NCBI RefSeq assembly: GCF_000208745.1
Contig: NC_030850.1
Span: forward strand, 14,050,133-14,114,132
Source: Theobroma cacao
Lineage: Eukaryota > Streptophyta > Magnoliopsida > Malvales > Malvaceae
Direction: 5' to 3'
DNA: 64,000 bases
Both the position numbers and the translations under genes were made by a program. This document shows, piece after piece, positions 12,011 to 24,500 of the stretch. The notes below the pieces were generated by a model. The model was not told the origin of the DNA. It made no database searches and worked only from the letters and a program-made list of their open reading frames with translations. The stretch's first letter is position 1. Each line of letters opens with the position of its first letter.

Positions 12011-15000
12011 ATGGATGACCCAGAAACCAACCATCACATCAACAAAAGCATTGACCTCGGCAACAATCGACCCTTTGTTCGGATTCAATCCCATGCTGAG
12101 GTTCTTTCTTTCTTTCTTTCTTTAATTTCTTTGGATGCAAGTTTTTGTGTGTTTTTCTGTTTTTGTTTTGTTGAATGGTGATTTTTGAGAAAAACAAGGG
12201 TATTGTTTGAATAGATTCTATCATTGGAGGAAAGAGCAGTGCTGGAACTTGAAGATGAAAAACTGGCAAGTGCTGACTCAATAACGATGAAGAAGCATTT
12301 CTTTAAAGAGACAACACATTGCAGCGATATAATTGACATGAAGTGCAACAATAATGTGTGGAATAGCATCAGGATTGTTGTCTTCTCTACCAAACTTAAT
12401 ATTCTTATGATTTTTGGCCCTGCAGCCATCTTTGTCGAAAAAGCTACTGGTTATCATGTGAGTTTTCTCCTCATTTCATTCTCTGCCAGTATTTCCCATA
12501 TCATAGATATACTGATTGCATGTTCATTTAGGTTTGGTGTGATCGTTATTTTTTAATGCAAATATAAACAATATTTTTGAAGGTTAATAATTTTTATATG
12601 TATCTGCTTTGCTTTTATATGCATCATAATTATGTTAAAATTGATGTCACATTCTAATCAATTATGATTTTGCTTTCTATTAACGGTTTTGCTTTATAGC
12701 AACATCTAGGAAACAAAAGCAAATTGGGAAAGAAATTAGTAACAACCAAGCGTAGCCTTATTTTTTCAAGTGTGTTTCAGGGTCTAGTTTTTCCTTTGAG
12801 CTTGTTGGGGATCATACCACTGGCTGAGCGGCTTGGCTATGCTACAGAGTAAGCTTCATTGCTCTCTCATTTGTATCCTTTTTTTTTTTTGTTCACATGT
12901 AAAGTTCTGTGATTTCTTGACTTGTTTGATTCTGGACAACATCTCTGTTGGTAATGGATATTCCAAACACTGCTGCTTCAGCAAATGAATTGAACCCTAT
13001 AGTATTTGTCTAAAAGTGTCAAAAGGTTCATTTATTGATTTTTTATGAGGAGGAGAAATTAGTTTAGGTTCTTGGACCATTTGTTAAATTGTGGCATGCA
13101 CTCCCTTCTAAAATGCACTTAGTTTATGCTGCAATTATGTGGATTGATTAGTGCCTAATACAGATGGGGTTATTTTTTATGTAGGCAGCTGGCTTGTTTC
13201 ACTGGACCCACAGGTGATTTTATTTTTAATTTTAATGAAGTCTCCCTCTTTTCCATTCTTTAGAAGTAAACATTCAAATTTGTTCAGCATCAAAGTTTTG
13301 GTTTATATCAATATGCCAGATTTCATTAGTGAGAACCTATTGCCTCTACTTTTTAAGCTTTATGCATTGACAGTGCAAAAGTATAGAGGATAACAATTTC
13401 AAAATGATCGGAAATCATTCATGAATTCAGTCACTTTTTGCATTTATGAAAAACTGATTGAAATCCAATGACTATGTGAAATTTTTCTTAAACAACCTTC
13501 CTATCAAATGCAATTTTGCATTTTCTGTGAAGCATGAATTTGAAAGTATGGTCATCTGCCTCATTATAGGGATAACTGAAATATCCAAAACCTAACAGAT
13601 GTCACACATTAACCTGAATTTCTTCTACGACTAACTAATTTGCATTTGCAGTAACTTGTTGTACTTTGAACTGAGCTTTGCAGTTGGTGGGCTTTTAAAT
13701 GCTACTTTTGGAAATGCAACTGAGTTGATCATATCAATTTTTGCGTTGAGAAATGGCATGATTCGTGTTGTTCAACAGTCACTACTGGGCTCGATTTTGT
13801 CCAACATGTTGCTAGTGCTTGGTTGTGCATTTTTCAGTGGAGGACTTGTCATTATGAAGAGGGAACAAGTGTTTAATAAGGTATGTTGACACTACGTAAC
13901 AGTTAAATTTTAGATCAAGAAATAAAGCGCTTACTTACATTTCCGTTAGTTGTTGTACTTTTGTAATTTGTTCGGGAAAGGATTGAATAATGCTAATGTT
14001 CTTTATAGGCAGCTGCTGGAGTGAACTCTGGGTTGTTGTTGATGTCAGTCATGGGACTGTTATTCCCTGCTGTCTTGCATTCTACACGTACAGAACTGCA
14101 TTTTGGGAAGTCTGAGTTGGCTCTTTCAAGGTTCAGTAGCTGTGTCATGCTTTTAGCATATGCTGCCTATCTCTACTTTCAGTTGAAGAGCCAGAAGAAA
14201 CTATATGCTATGGTCAAGGACAATGAGGTTGGTCTTGATTAGAGTTGTTACTTATGTGCTGTTATCTTGGCTCTAAGACATGATTTACTGAACTTGATCC
14301 CTGTAAGCAGTGATCCTTTAATAGCTTTTGCTAATTGAATTTGCCTTTGTAACAGAGGAAAATCGTTTTGGAAAGCATAAATGGTCTTGAAGCCTTGTTT
14401 TAGTTTTTCTTGATCTTCTTGGATCTTTCATTTATAGCATATCTGATAGATGTCATGATTTTCAGGGAGAGAGTGAGACTGAAATTTCAGAGGATGATGA
14501 AGCCCCTGAGATCTCCATGTGGGAAGCAATAGTATGGCTATCTATTCTGACTGTGTGGATTGCAGTACTCTCAGAATATTTGGTTGATGCCATAGAGGTA
14601 ATTTATCTTCCAGTTACCATATCAAGTCCTGTATTACATGATTAGTGACTTGGTATGCCTTTGGCAATGACCAAGTTTTTTATGAGGAAAGTTTGTGGTT
14701 TCTTCTTTAGATGAAAGCTCTGTCCTTTCTGCCTTGACTAATCTGGCTAACATTGAACTTGGTAAAATGAAATGGTTGAATAATTGAAAAATGAGATTAT
14801 TCAGGAATATGCACTGAATTTCTGGTAGTAGATTTATAATCAAAAAAGTCTTTGTGATTATTCCAGAAGAAATGAAACAAAAGATAGGGTAGAGCTAGGA
14901 CAGTTATTGTATGAGGTCTACCCAATGCTAAATGCAGAGGCGCATAGTAGATCGATATGAACATCATGAGCTGTCCCGCAATAAACCCAGTTGTTGCTGA

Positions 15001-17157
15001 TACCTTCTTCTCGGTTCCTTCTTCTCCTTCTTCCATAACCCGAGCTCGTAGAAGGAAGAGATAAAATTTGCTTACTCAGCATTGGCCTGTAATTGTAGTC
15101 TGTTGACTCCGTTCTGAATTGTGAGATTGTAAAAGTAGCTTTCAGAAAAAAATTTCTGAAGTGTCCAAGCTTCCTTTTTTCTATTCAGTAAAAATTTAGA
15201 TGTTTTCTCCACATATCATACAAGGTGCGGAATTCTAGTATTATGCTAGTAAAAGTTTATATATTACAAGGTATATTGTGCTTTTTGAAATGCTCTTACA
15301 ATGTATATGATTGCTGTTTTCAGGGAGCATCTACTGCCTTGAAAATTCCCGTAGCATTTATCAGTGTTATCTTGCTGCCCATTGTTGGAAATGCTGCAGA
15401 GCATGCAGGTGCTATTATGTTTGCCATGAAAGATAAACTTGTAAGTATGTCCACCTGCGGTAAACTCTGCATAATTAATTTGTTAGCATAATCTTCAGCA
15501 AGACAAAATCAATCTCTTGTGCAGGACATTTCTTTGGGAGTGGCAATAGGCTCATCGACACAGATAGCCATGTTTGGGGTAGGTGCAAACTTTATACAAA
15601 GTCATGCAACCTATTATCAATTGAAGATGCATGTTAATCGCCTCATATGCTTCATCTTGTGCTTTCTAATTTTGGTACTATCAGTTATACCTCAGTTGTT
15701 GGTACAAATGGACAGAAAAAGCTCTTATTATATACTGTGTTTCCTTTACCAGGAAGAATGCAGAAATTAGGGAGAAATGTATTAAATTTTTCCTGGTGCA
15801 GAAGTTGTCAGTTCTTATGAAAGCAGCTGCAGATGAAACAGTAGGACTCAGCATAATTTCTTTTTTAGCTGCTGAACAGGACCCCTTATAATTGATATTG
15901 TGTTTGCCTCTGTTTGAGGCTACTAAAAGAATTAGTAAACTTCAAAGAAATGACTGTTAGACAATATTTCACTCCTACACACATAGCAAAAAGGAATTAT
16001 TGAAGAATGAACATTCTTATCTAATTAGTAGAAGATATGCTATGTTGTAGTTGTATCCTACTAGGCTTTGTTCTGTGCTTCAAGGCAAGGTGGAGAACTT
16101 AACTTGCACAAATTGCAAAGACACCTGCCTCAGTTGTCATCATCATTAGTCAACCATTTAAAAGAAGAAAAAAAAAAAGATAATGGCCATAAAGAATTAG
16201 TTATGCTTGAGTAATTTCTGCCTTGCATTTTTATAATGTTCTATTCATATTTACAGTGACATGAAATATGTGACTTTTGCTTCCTCATTATAGATTCTTA
16301 GTATATTCTTGTAATGACTGCAGATTCCGTTTTGCGTCATAATTGCATGGATCATGGGGCAGCCTTTGGACTTAAATTTTCAACTTTTTGAGACAGCTAC
16401 GCTTTTTCTTGCTGTGATAGTGGTGGCTTTCATGTTGCAGGTTTGCTATTTCAGAAAATTGGTCTTCTAGAACACATGTAAATATGGCAGTATTTTCCTG
16501 TGCCTGCAGATAGCAGGAAAAACTATCTTGTACAGCCTGCATTTGATCTTGATAACGAAGAGTGTGGAACATATTTAGATGTGAACATCTCAAATCCCAT
16601 AGCCTTGAAACAATTTCTTACCAAGAAATAACTTTTCGAAAGATAAAATGTGAAAGATTTTTTATTTTCAGCAATCAAACTGTTTCAATTTTTCCGGAAG
16701 ACTTTTCTGTTTATAATGAATGGTTCTTAATTGCTAATTCTGCTGACCTTGCAGGAGGGAACTTCTAACTACTTTAAAGGACTCATGCTCATTCTTTGCT
16801 ATTTGATAGTAGCAGCAAGTTTCTTCGTACATACAGACATTGATTCAGTCGGTAAGTTATTCTTCCCTTCTACTGTCATTTGGTCAAATGGAAGCTCAAG
16901 TACTTTTGATAAATTTTATACTTTGGACATGGTTTTCAACTCTAATTTTTTATCTTTTTTTACTTGCACTAAATTGATCCATTGTATCATATTTACCATT
17001 GTCTTCAACCTACATGCAAATATAGAATGTCAATTTTATTTCAAGTAACTTTTCAACCAGTGAAACTACCACCACAGTTATGCATACACAAATTATGTAC
17101 ATAACTTGATCTACATGTGTTTTAGCAGTGGACAAACCCCACAAAAAGGGAGAATAA
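12011..17157 (+). CDS. Vacuolar cation/proton exchanger (CAX family, CAX2/CAX5-like)
   Basis: Twelve exons: 12011-12100, 12215-12457, 12781-12848, 13185-13213, 13684-13880, 14009-14227, 14466-14597, 15324-15440, 15525-15578, 16324-16440, 16755-16851 and 17129-17157. Frames join exactly and give about 463 residues, normal for plant CAX. The two signature alpha-repeats of the Ca2+/cation antiporter superfamily are present: GNATELI at 153-159 and GNAAEHAGA at 348-356. An acidic loop ([15 protein letters not shown], from 283) separates the two halves, as is typical of CAX. Hydrophobic segments surround both repeats. Residues 1-90 form a hydrophilic N-terminus of the kind that is autoinhibitory in some CAX proteins. 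The role, from the family, is to move Ca2+ or other divalent cations into the vacuole in exchange for protons. The CAX2/5-like placement rests on remembered similarity. The last exon is the least certain: it adds only VDKPHKKGE, and reading through its intron would instead stop at 17046-17048. Confidence 0.9.
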
Positions 17158-19020
17158 AGGAAGTAGTTACATGTGGTGGACTGGCCAAATCAACTGGTAC
17201 ATTCAATGAGAAGGAAGATGGTTTTTCCCTGTAGAACTTAGAGTCTAATAGAAGGTTCAAAGATATACCTCTGCCTAAGTAAAAGGTTTGTTTTGTCCAT
17301 GTATAGTAAGTTAAAGAAGTCCACTTTCTAATTTTAGGTTCATAGATAGTGCTGTTTGGTGCACTTCCTTGCAGAGGCAGCCAGTGGATACTTTCTTCCT
17401 CCTTGGCCGAAGGTTGTATTATGGGAAATGGTTGCATAGATGTTAGTTTTACATTGTAATTTAGAGATTAGGAGTAGCACGTGTCAAATTTAAGAAAATC
17501 TGAAGAAATACACAATAAAACTTCATCTAACTGAGATATTTCATGGGTTTGTTTGAATTTTTTTTTTTCAATTTTTGCCCCCTTTTGTCTGCACACCATC
17601 TGGCAAGGTCTAGCTTAGATAGATGTTTATCTGCTGTCTATTGCACTGACATGAATTGTATTAAGCCATGTGTCAGAAGAGAAAAATTATCTTAATTTGC
17701 TATTTCTCAACTCTCATCTCTTTCTCTCCCTTTTTCACATCCAAGTTCCACATTATTTCTCTTAATGCATTACTTTGATGGGTAAGTAACTTGAGTTTTG
17801 ACTGGATACTTAGGTGAATATTTAGCTCATTTGGTGAGACAGCAGAACTTGATATATGTTTTTACTATGAAATCAGCAGAGTAGCAGATGCACATCAGTG
17901 GAACCAAATAGTTGAGACAAAAAACATTAACTATAAGAAAGTGATAACCTAGATAAACATTAAAATAGCTGCCTTTCAAAGCTCAGCCTTTAACTTTTCA
18001 ACAAATTTGAGTAATGTTTCTATCAAGCTCTGTTAATTAGAACTGATCTTAGACCTTTTCTTCTCTGCTTCTAGAATTTTTGTCCTAGAATATTGGAGCC
18101 TGAGGTAACAAGGACCATATTCTTGACTTAAGGATGGTTATTACAGAAAGTGATAGTGAGAGGAAAATCTGGTTAAAACCAATTTCTTGATCTCAAATCT
18201 CATATCTTTGGCTTTTGTTTTCTTATTCTGGAACCTGGAGGTGACTCTCCATGTGGCATGTGCCTGCAACTTGAACTGCTAGTATCTTACCATTATAAGT
18301 ACAAAAGAGAAGTAAATATTTTCAAACCAACCCATCGATTAAGATTTGCATCAGACCTGAAAGGGTTTTATTTTGCCTTGGTAGGTTTCAATGTCTCATG
18401 ATTCAGCATTATTTGTTTCTAATACTCTGTTCTCCAACAGAACAAAACCATACCCACAAAGGAAGATAAATAGCGATCCTTTACATATAAATGTACACCA
18501 CTAATGTGGCATCATCTATTCTCTAGCCGAAGTACTTTAGGAATTGAACCATCAAAAGGACAATCAATCTTCCCTATCCTTTTCATCTCGATATATCCCA
18601 TTTTTTCTCTATCCAAGTGTGAACGTATTGAAGTTAGGTCACACAAGATAACCAGGAGACCACAATTTTGTCAACAGTTAGTATTAAGTTAAAGTATTAG
18701 CCTTAATAAGAATTCAACAGTTATAATTAATTTGGATCATTAAACTGACTTTGAAAATAGATCCTTAATCTTCTGAGAATATCCGGTATCAGGGAATCAT
18801 TTAGGAGCTTAGAATATACACATTTGTGTGTTTATCTGGCTTGGATATGAAACCTTGACTTGGCAAATGAGACGGCAGAAAGAAACACATAGATAAAAAC
18901 ATGGTATTATTTAGAAATTTTTATTGTTGTGAAGGAAAGTGCTGGGAAGAAACCAAGGCGAGGATGCTTTTCCTTCAAGTTCCCTCATTAGAAAGAAACT
19001 AGGAAATCACAGAGGCCCTT
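17158..19020. other. CAX 3' flank and intergenic DNA
   Basis: This holds the CAX 3' UTR and then sequence without recognisable coding content. Several short frames (for example 18504-18692) have no domain resemblance. Confidence 0.4.
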
Positions 19021-19024
19021 CACA

Positions 19025-19032
19025 TATATATA
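19025..19032 (+). promoter_or_regulatory. Putative TATA box of the small Gly/Cys-rich gene
   Basis: TATATAAG lies 78 bases before the ATG at 19110, a fitting distance for a plant promoter with a leader of about 45-55 bases. Confidence 0.5.
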
Positions 19033-19109
19033 AGAAGGAAGCAATGAATGGACATCAGCATGTATAAGGGATCATAGCTAGTTGCAGGAGGAGAGTTTCG
19101 TAACTAACG

Positions 19110-19403
19110 ATGGCTCGAATATTTGAAGCCATGGAGAATGATGAGAGTATTGTTAATCTCTCTGGTGGCATACTGCTACTGTGCCAACTTTTCATTGCAA
19201 TTTCAATCATATCAATGATTATTTTTGGTTGCGTGGATGGTGCAAACAACGACAACGAAAACAAAGAGAAAAAGGATAACGAGAAAGACAAGCCTCCGCC
19301 GAATCAGGTCACTATCGGCTGTTGTGATGGTGGTTGTTGCAGCACTGGCGATGGTGGCGATGGTGGCGATGGTGGCGGATGTGGAGGTTGTGGTGGTGAT
19401 TAA
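19110..19403 (+). CDS. Small membrane-anchored Gly/Cys-rich protein
   Basis: A single-exon frame of 97 residues. It has a short acidic N-terminus (about 1-16), a hydrophobic segment of roughly 23 residues (about 17-40, rich in L, I and S), a charged K/E/D/N linker (about 44-63), and a C-terminus made of cysteine pairs and glycine/aspartate (CCDGGCC, then GDGGDGGDGG, then CGGCGG). The layout suggests a single-pass or signal-anchored protein with a metal-binding or disulfide-rich tail; this is inference. A TATA box sits just upstream, and the clean Cys/Gly periodicity argues against a chance frame. The GGTGGCGAT triplet repeats in the DNA show recent expansion of the tail. I do not recognise a named family. 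Its closeness to the CAX gene (2 kb) need not be functional. Confidence 0.6.
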   Translation: MARIFEAMENDESIVNLSGGILLLCQLFIAISIISMIIFGCVDGANNDNENKEKKDNEKDKPPPNQVTIGCCDGGCCSTGDGGDGGDGGGCGGCGGD

Positions 19404-20234
19404 TTAGACCATCTAGCTAGGCGGACTGGCGTAGACAGCTACCAAACCATGATCCTCTCTTAGTGCTTCTGTTTGTTTTTGTTCTCTTGTGCGTGCTTCT
19501 AAACAGAGTCATTTTGATACTCTGATTGTTTTTTAGTGTAATATTTTGCCGTAATCCATTATTGTGATGAGTAGTTTTAAGCTGTGAGGGTACGTCCCTG
19601 GGTCAGGGTGCCTGAAAACTTTGGGCAGCTTCGGTTCTTGCCTTGAAGCTGATCAGCCCGCAGTGGTCTATATATTCATCTTCTAAAGCTGTACCATATC
19701 AAGATCCATTTAATCATTTCCTTCAATTTTTGCCACTTGGCAAACTGTATTAGAAGCTAAATACCAAGGAAAGCTAACGACACAAACACAAGGGGCTGGC
19801 GCAAAGTCTAAAGTCTCTTTCTCCAGGAAATTTATGTAATTATTATATCATGAGTTCCTAAAATTACGTTGAAACTGGCTCTTAAAATTTGATCCTTTAG
19901 AGCTAAAAAGAGATGAGTGCATATTCAATTCTAAATCAATATAGGCAAAATTAATCAAGTATATATGGAACTTTGTTGCTCGGATGGCCTAGCTAGGCTC
20001 TGTCGGGATCAAAACAACTGCAAATATTTCCAGTTGTTCTATCCACGTAGGTTACTATATATTGATGTTTGTAAATGGGACTTCTGATTACAAGGAGTGA
20101 AACAGGATGAAGTAGAAGCGGCAGAGAGGAGGATTGAGATTAGGGTAGCGTGTAGAGCAATCGGCCGGTTTGATCTCTATGTTCATGCTCCACTTACATT
20201 ATACTAATTAAATTATCTTAATAAATTTTTTAAG
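19404..20234. other. 3' flank of the small gene and intergenic DNA
   Basis: No coding sequence seen. The first 250 bases are probably the 3' UTR of the small gene. Confidence 0.4.
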
Positions 20235-20745
20235 TGTAATATCAAAAAAATTTCAGAAAAATTCAAATAAGTCTTTATATTTTGATCACGTTCAATAAAA
20301 GTTTTTATATTTTTATTTTAAGTCAAATAAAATTTTATATTTTTATTTTGAATTAAATAAATTTTTATAACTAATACTTGACTTACTCATTATCATTATA
20401 TGTTGTATAACGCTGACTTGGTACACTGCTAATATATCATAATTGATGACGATGTGTTTTGCTGACACATTATAATTGATAATAACGTAACATATTAATT
20501 TGGCATGCAAATATGATCATGTGTATTTTTTACCCTCTATATCAATACTATTTCAATGCTATGTCGATATAAAATGATAAACAGTATTTTGATTAATGAC
20601 AAATAATCAATAATTAATCATAAAAATTTATTTGATTCGAAATAAAAGTACAAAATCTTAATCGAACATAATAAAAAAAATAAAGATCTTATTGCAATTT
20701 TTTTAATTAATTTAGAGACTTATTCGAGAATTATGTAATTTTTTT
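20235..20745. repeat. Foldback MITE, copy 2 of the dispersed family
   Basis: It shares with copy 1 (2301-2789) the words AAAATTCAAATAAGT, a GTTCAATAAAAG-like word, TTTTTATTTT and a TTTATAACTAAT-like word in the left arm, and their inverted forms in the right arm (ATCATAAAAATTTAT, GAACATAATAAAA). The left arm is about 20235-20400 and the right arm about 20600-20745. The two copies differ markedly in the loop. There is no coding capacity. Ends are approximate because the terminal bases have diverged. Confidence 0.65.
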
Positions 20746-21567
20746 ATTACTAATATTATACAACAAAATATGATTACATACTACATCATTAAACACCTTG
20801 TCAAACATTGCTAACCATGTCTAACATCTCTGCCAATGGACTAGGACTTGTTTTGTTCATTGGTAATTTATTTTCCAACGAAAATTTTTTTCAAAATTTC
20901 TCCAAATTTAGCATATGGTACTTAAAATTTGATACTTATTGATTTTCAAATTCAAGAACATATAATAAACTATTATTATCATATGAAACTCGTAAACACA
21001 AGTTTGAGATTGACTGCTTTAAATTTAACTATTTTAATTTATATCACATATGTACATAATTGATAAACAAATATATTTATACAAGTTAATTCGGCTCATA
21101 AACTTTTGAGTAAAATATTAAATACTCCAACTTTATTTACTTAAATAATAACAAATGGACATCCTAATATTTAATTTCAGTAATTTATATGTAATTTTTT
21201 TATTTAAACAATAAAATTCGAATTTTTATTTCCTTAAAAATAATAATTATGAGCTATCTATACTGTTTTTCGACATTAAAAATAGAAAATATAAAAAAAT
21301 AAAAAGAAGAAGAAGAAGGAAGAGTGTGACGATAAAGTTGGTAGTATTAGTAATGCATTACCACGTCATCATTCGGATTTCTTTATTTTTCCGCAAATAG
21401 CAAACCCTAAAATGAGAAGAAAATAAATAAATAAATAATTAACAAGATTATCCCCACATCTCTCGCAGTTCATTGAAGAGTCAAGCTAGATTTGCAAAAC
21501 CTTAATCGATCCGAGAAGGAAAAAGAATCACTCTTCAAATTCTTCTTAGAGAAGAGAAAGGGTAGCC
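20746..21567. other. Upstream region of the FPA-like gene
   Basis: AT-rich intergenic DNA up to about 21300, then an AAGAAGAAG stretch (about 21304-21318) and a probable leader to the ATG at 21568. No gene seen. Confidence 0.4.
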
Positions 21568-24500
21568 ATGGTCAGTCACTCAGCTCTCTTTCAATTCCAT
21601 TCTCATCTCTCTTCGCTTATTTTCACTCAAATCTTCTATCATCTTTTTTTTTTTTAAATAATTACTTTCAGACTGGCCGCGGAGTCAGGGACCGATCGCG
21701 ACGTGACCACCCGCCGTCGGGAAGTTTGGGGAGGAGCAATGCACCGCCGTCGAGACACCTTTGGTTGGGGAATCTATCGCACAGTATATTAGAGCCGGAC
21801 CTCACGGACCATTTCTTACAGTTTGGGGAACTAGAGAGCGTGGCTTTCCAGCCAGGTCGAAGCTACGCTTTTATCAATTTCAAAAACGAAGAAGATGCTA
21901 TTTCCGCCATGAAGGCGCTCCAGGGTTTCCCTGTAGCGGGGAATCCGCTTAGGATTGAATTTGCCAAGGCGGTTAGTCTTGAACCATTACTATTATTTCT
22001 TAGTCTTTCGATACTGTTGATATTTTCTGGAATGAATTTGAATTTGAGTGAGTTTTCCAAAACTTGTGTGTTTAGTAGCAGATGATTGGCAGGGAAATTA
22101 AGAGAAGATTAAGATTTTTAAATAAACATAATTCACCATTAAAGGAATCTGAAAAACCAACTAGAAGCTTAAGTTTAGAATCCAAAATGAATATTAACTT
22201 GGCCAAATTAAGGCTCTGACTGGTTGTTACTAATTTGCTGCTTGCTTTTTAACTTCTGGAAATGAAAAACAGAAAAGCCTGTTTTTGAATTCCTAAAATT
22301 TAATTGGTTTGTTTTTAATAATAAAATGTGTGGTCTTCTAACGTTTATTATATGGAACAATTAATTTTGACTATGTTTTATATCTTTGCCAATTGGTCAT
22401 TTCTAATCAAATGCAATTTTACGTTTTACTATTTATCCTTCCGCCTTTTAGCAACTTTTAAGAATGCAAAGCAAACAGCAAAGGCACCAACCAAAAGAGC
22501 CAAAATAAATGAAGAAAATAGTGTTGCAGTCCACTTAATTGAACAATTGATTGTGAGTTCCCTGCAGTTTCATCAAAATACCTGGTTAGAAATATGGAAC
22601 AATTATAGGTTGGCAACTGACCTCCTACGTTTATATTCTTGGAGATTCATGCCATAACAACAAATAACATATTGGGAATAAGTGTGAATCAACATATTCA
22701 AGACTCAAGTTCACTGCCTCAAAGCAAATTATATGATTCTTTATGTGGAAGTCCTTTTAATTTGCATCTTTCTCCCAGTAGCAGCAACTCTAAGAAACTA
22801 TATCCTCCTCCACAGCACAATTTTATCTGCAAAGGTTGCATTCATAGTAAGTAACTGGTAAAACTAAAGTAAGCACCATGGAGTTAAGATTTTGATAAGG
22901 CTCAGCATGGTCTTCTTAATTGCATACAACAGGCTATACACTTTTCTTGATTTGGCAATTAGTATTATGCCTCAAGACTAATCATTACCAACACTTTAAA
23001 CATCTAATCAGGTTCAGAAATCTCAATTATTTCAAGAATAATGACATAATAAATGAAAAGCAAAAGTAAAATACTTGCTGTCCACTCGCATGATTACAAC
23101 ATTTTAGTTGCATTTTCATCCAAGATACATAGTCTGTGGAACACTGCTATTTACTTCCAATGCACCACTCGGGTTTCTAGAGATTTTTGTTTGACCATAA
23201 AACTCAAAGAGGGTTCTCTATTACGATGGATGTTCTATTTTGTCAATAAGCTTTCTTCCTTGCTTTGTTAATTTCTCTATTCTTGCCAAGCACTCAGCAT
23301 GAAATGCAACTGTTAACATCCATAGAATTTCAAGTTATAATTTATGGCAACTTGAAAAGGTTGATTAGAAGTCAACTGCTCCCCAAGTTTAGACCAAATA
23401 ATCAGTGACTTGTATATGGAATTTTTACTTCACGGTAAATGTGTTTGTAAGTGAATCAGTGGCTCCTATCTTCCTGGAGCCTAGTTATGCATTCAATATA
23501 ATTCACTTTTAATGCTATCTCGTGCAATTCTTCCATGCATATTCCCAAGCAAAACAGGTACAACGAATAGATTTTCTCTATGGAAACTCTTTGCTGCAAT
23601 GCTTCTTCAGATCCATTCATTGCACTTAACCATGCTGGGAAGTGGACTTTTGAAAGTTAAAATTGTTGAATATGATGGATAAACTTTATTGTCCTGGAAA
23701 ATTATCATTCCCAACACATTTGAATTGAACAAAGAAACATTACTTTTACATTGAAGATCTTGCATTGAGGTGGTAAATCAAAAACGATCTCTGTATCATA
23801 ATTTTGTTGCTACCTCATTAAGCATGCAGAACATGTCTGCCATACAGGTTGGCTGCAGAACATTGTGTCTGTGTAAACTCCATATGATTTTGTTGTTCAA
23901 ATCCAGTGGTTCTCCTTAATGGTATGATGAAAAGGCTTGACCTTTTAGTTTTTTTACAATCCTTTTCTAATGTCAGTAGCTGAATGGGTACATATAGGGT
24001 CATCATTAATTATGTTGATACAGGAATTGTATCTTGTGCAGCACTTTGAAAATTTTCTCCATGAAAGAAAAGAAAATTTACTTAAGACAGAGCTTTTCCT
24101 CTGCTGCCAATAAATCTATCTCCCTCAACTTCCACAACCTATAAAGATGCTCATACCAGCAGACACTTGAACATGAACAACATATGTTCTCTGGTGAAGT
24201 AGGTTGTTTTCTAATAATTATTTTAGAATCCTTTTGGTGCTACTTGATCTAGATTACTCACATTCCAGCTTCTTATTTTGCATAGGAGTTAAGTCTGAGT
24301 GAATAACTGACCATAATATAAATATAACAAGTTGCAGCAGCCATCAACCTTTTTCTTTGCTAGCAATAACTGATCTTAGTTGAGTTCTACTATGATATCC
24401 TTGTTGAAAGATATATAAAGAATAATGAAATAATATAACATCTCAAAGATAAAGTCAGATAAAGGAAAGAAGGAACTGAGAGAAAGAGGAGAATGACTGG

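Noticed and set aside
12224..12556. 110-codon frame read as a separate gene
   Set aside because: It is exon 2 of the CAX gene read on into its intron.
19044..19077. Two short upstream ORFs before the small Gly/Cys-rich gene
   Set aside because: With the TATA box at 19025 the transcription start should fall at about 19055-19065, so the upstream ATGs are probably not in the mRNA.
22328..22854. Two overlapping open frames in the long FPA-like intron
   Set aside because: No recognisable domain, no splice context joining them to the gene, and composition like the rest of the intron.
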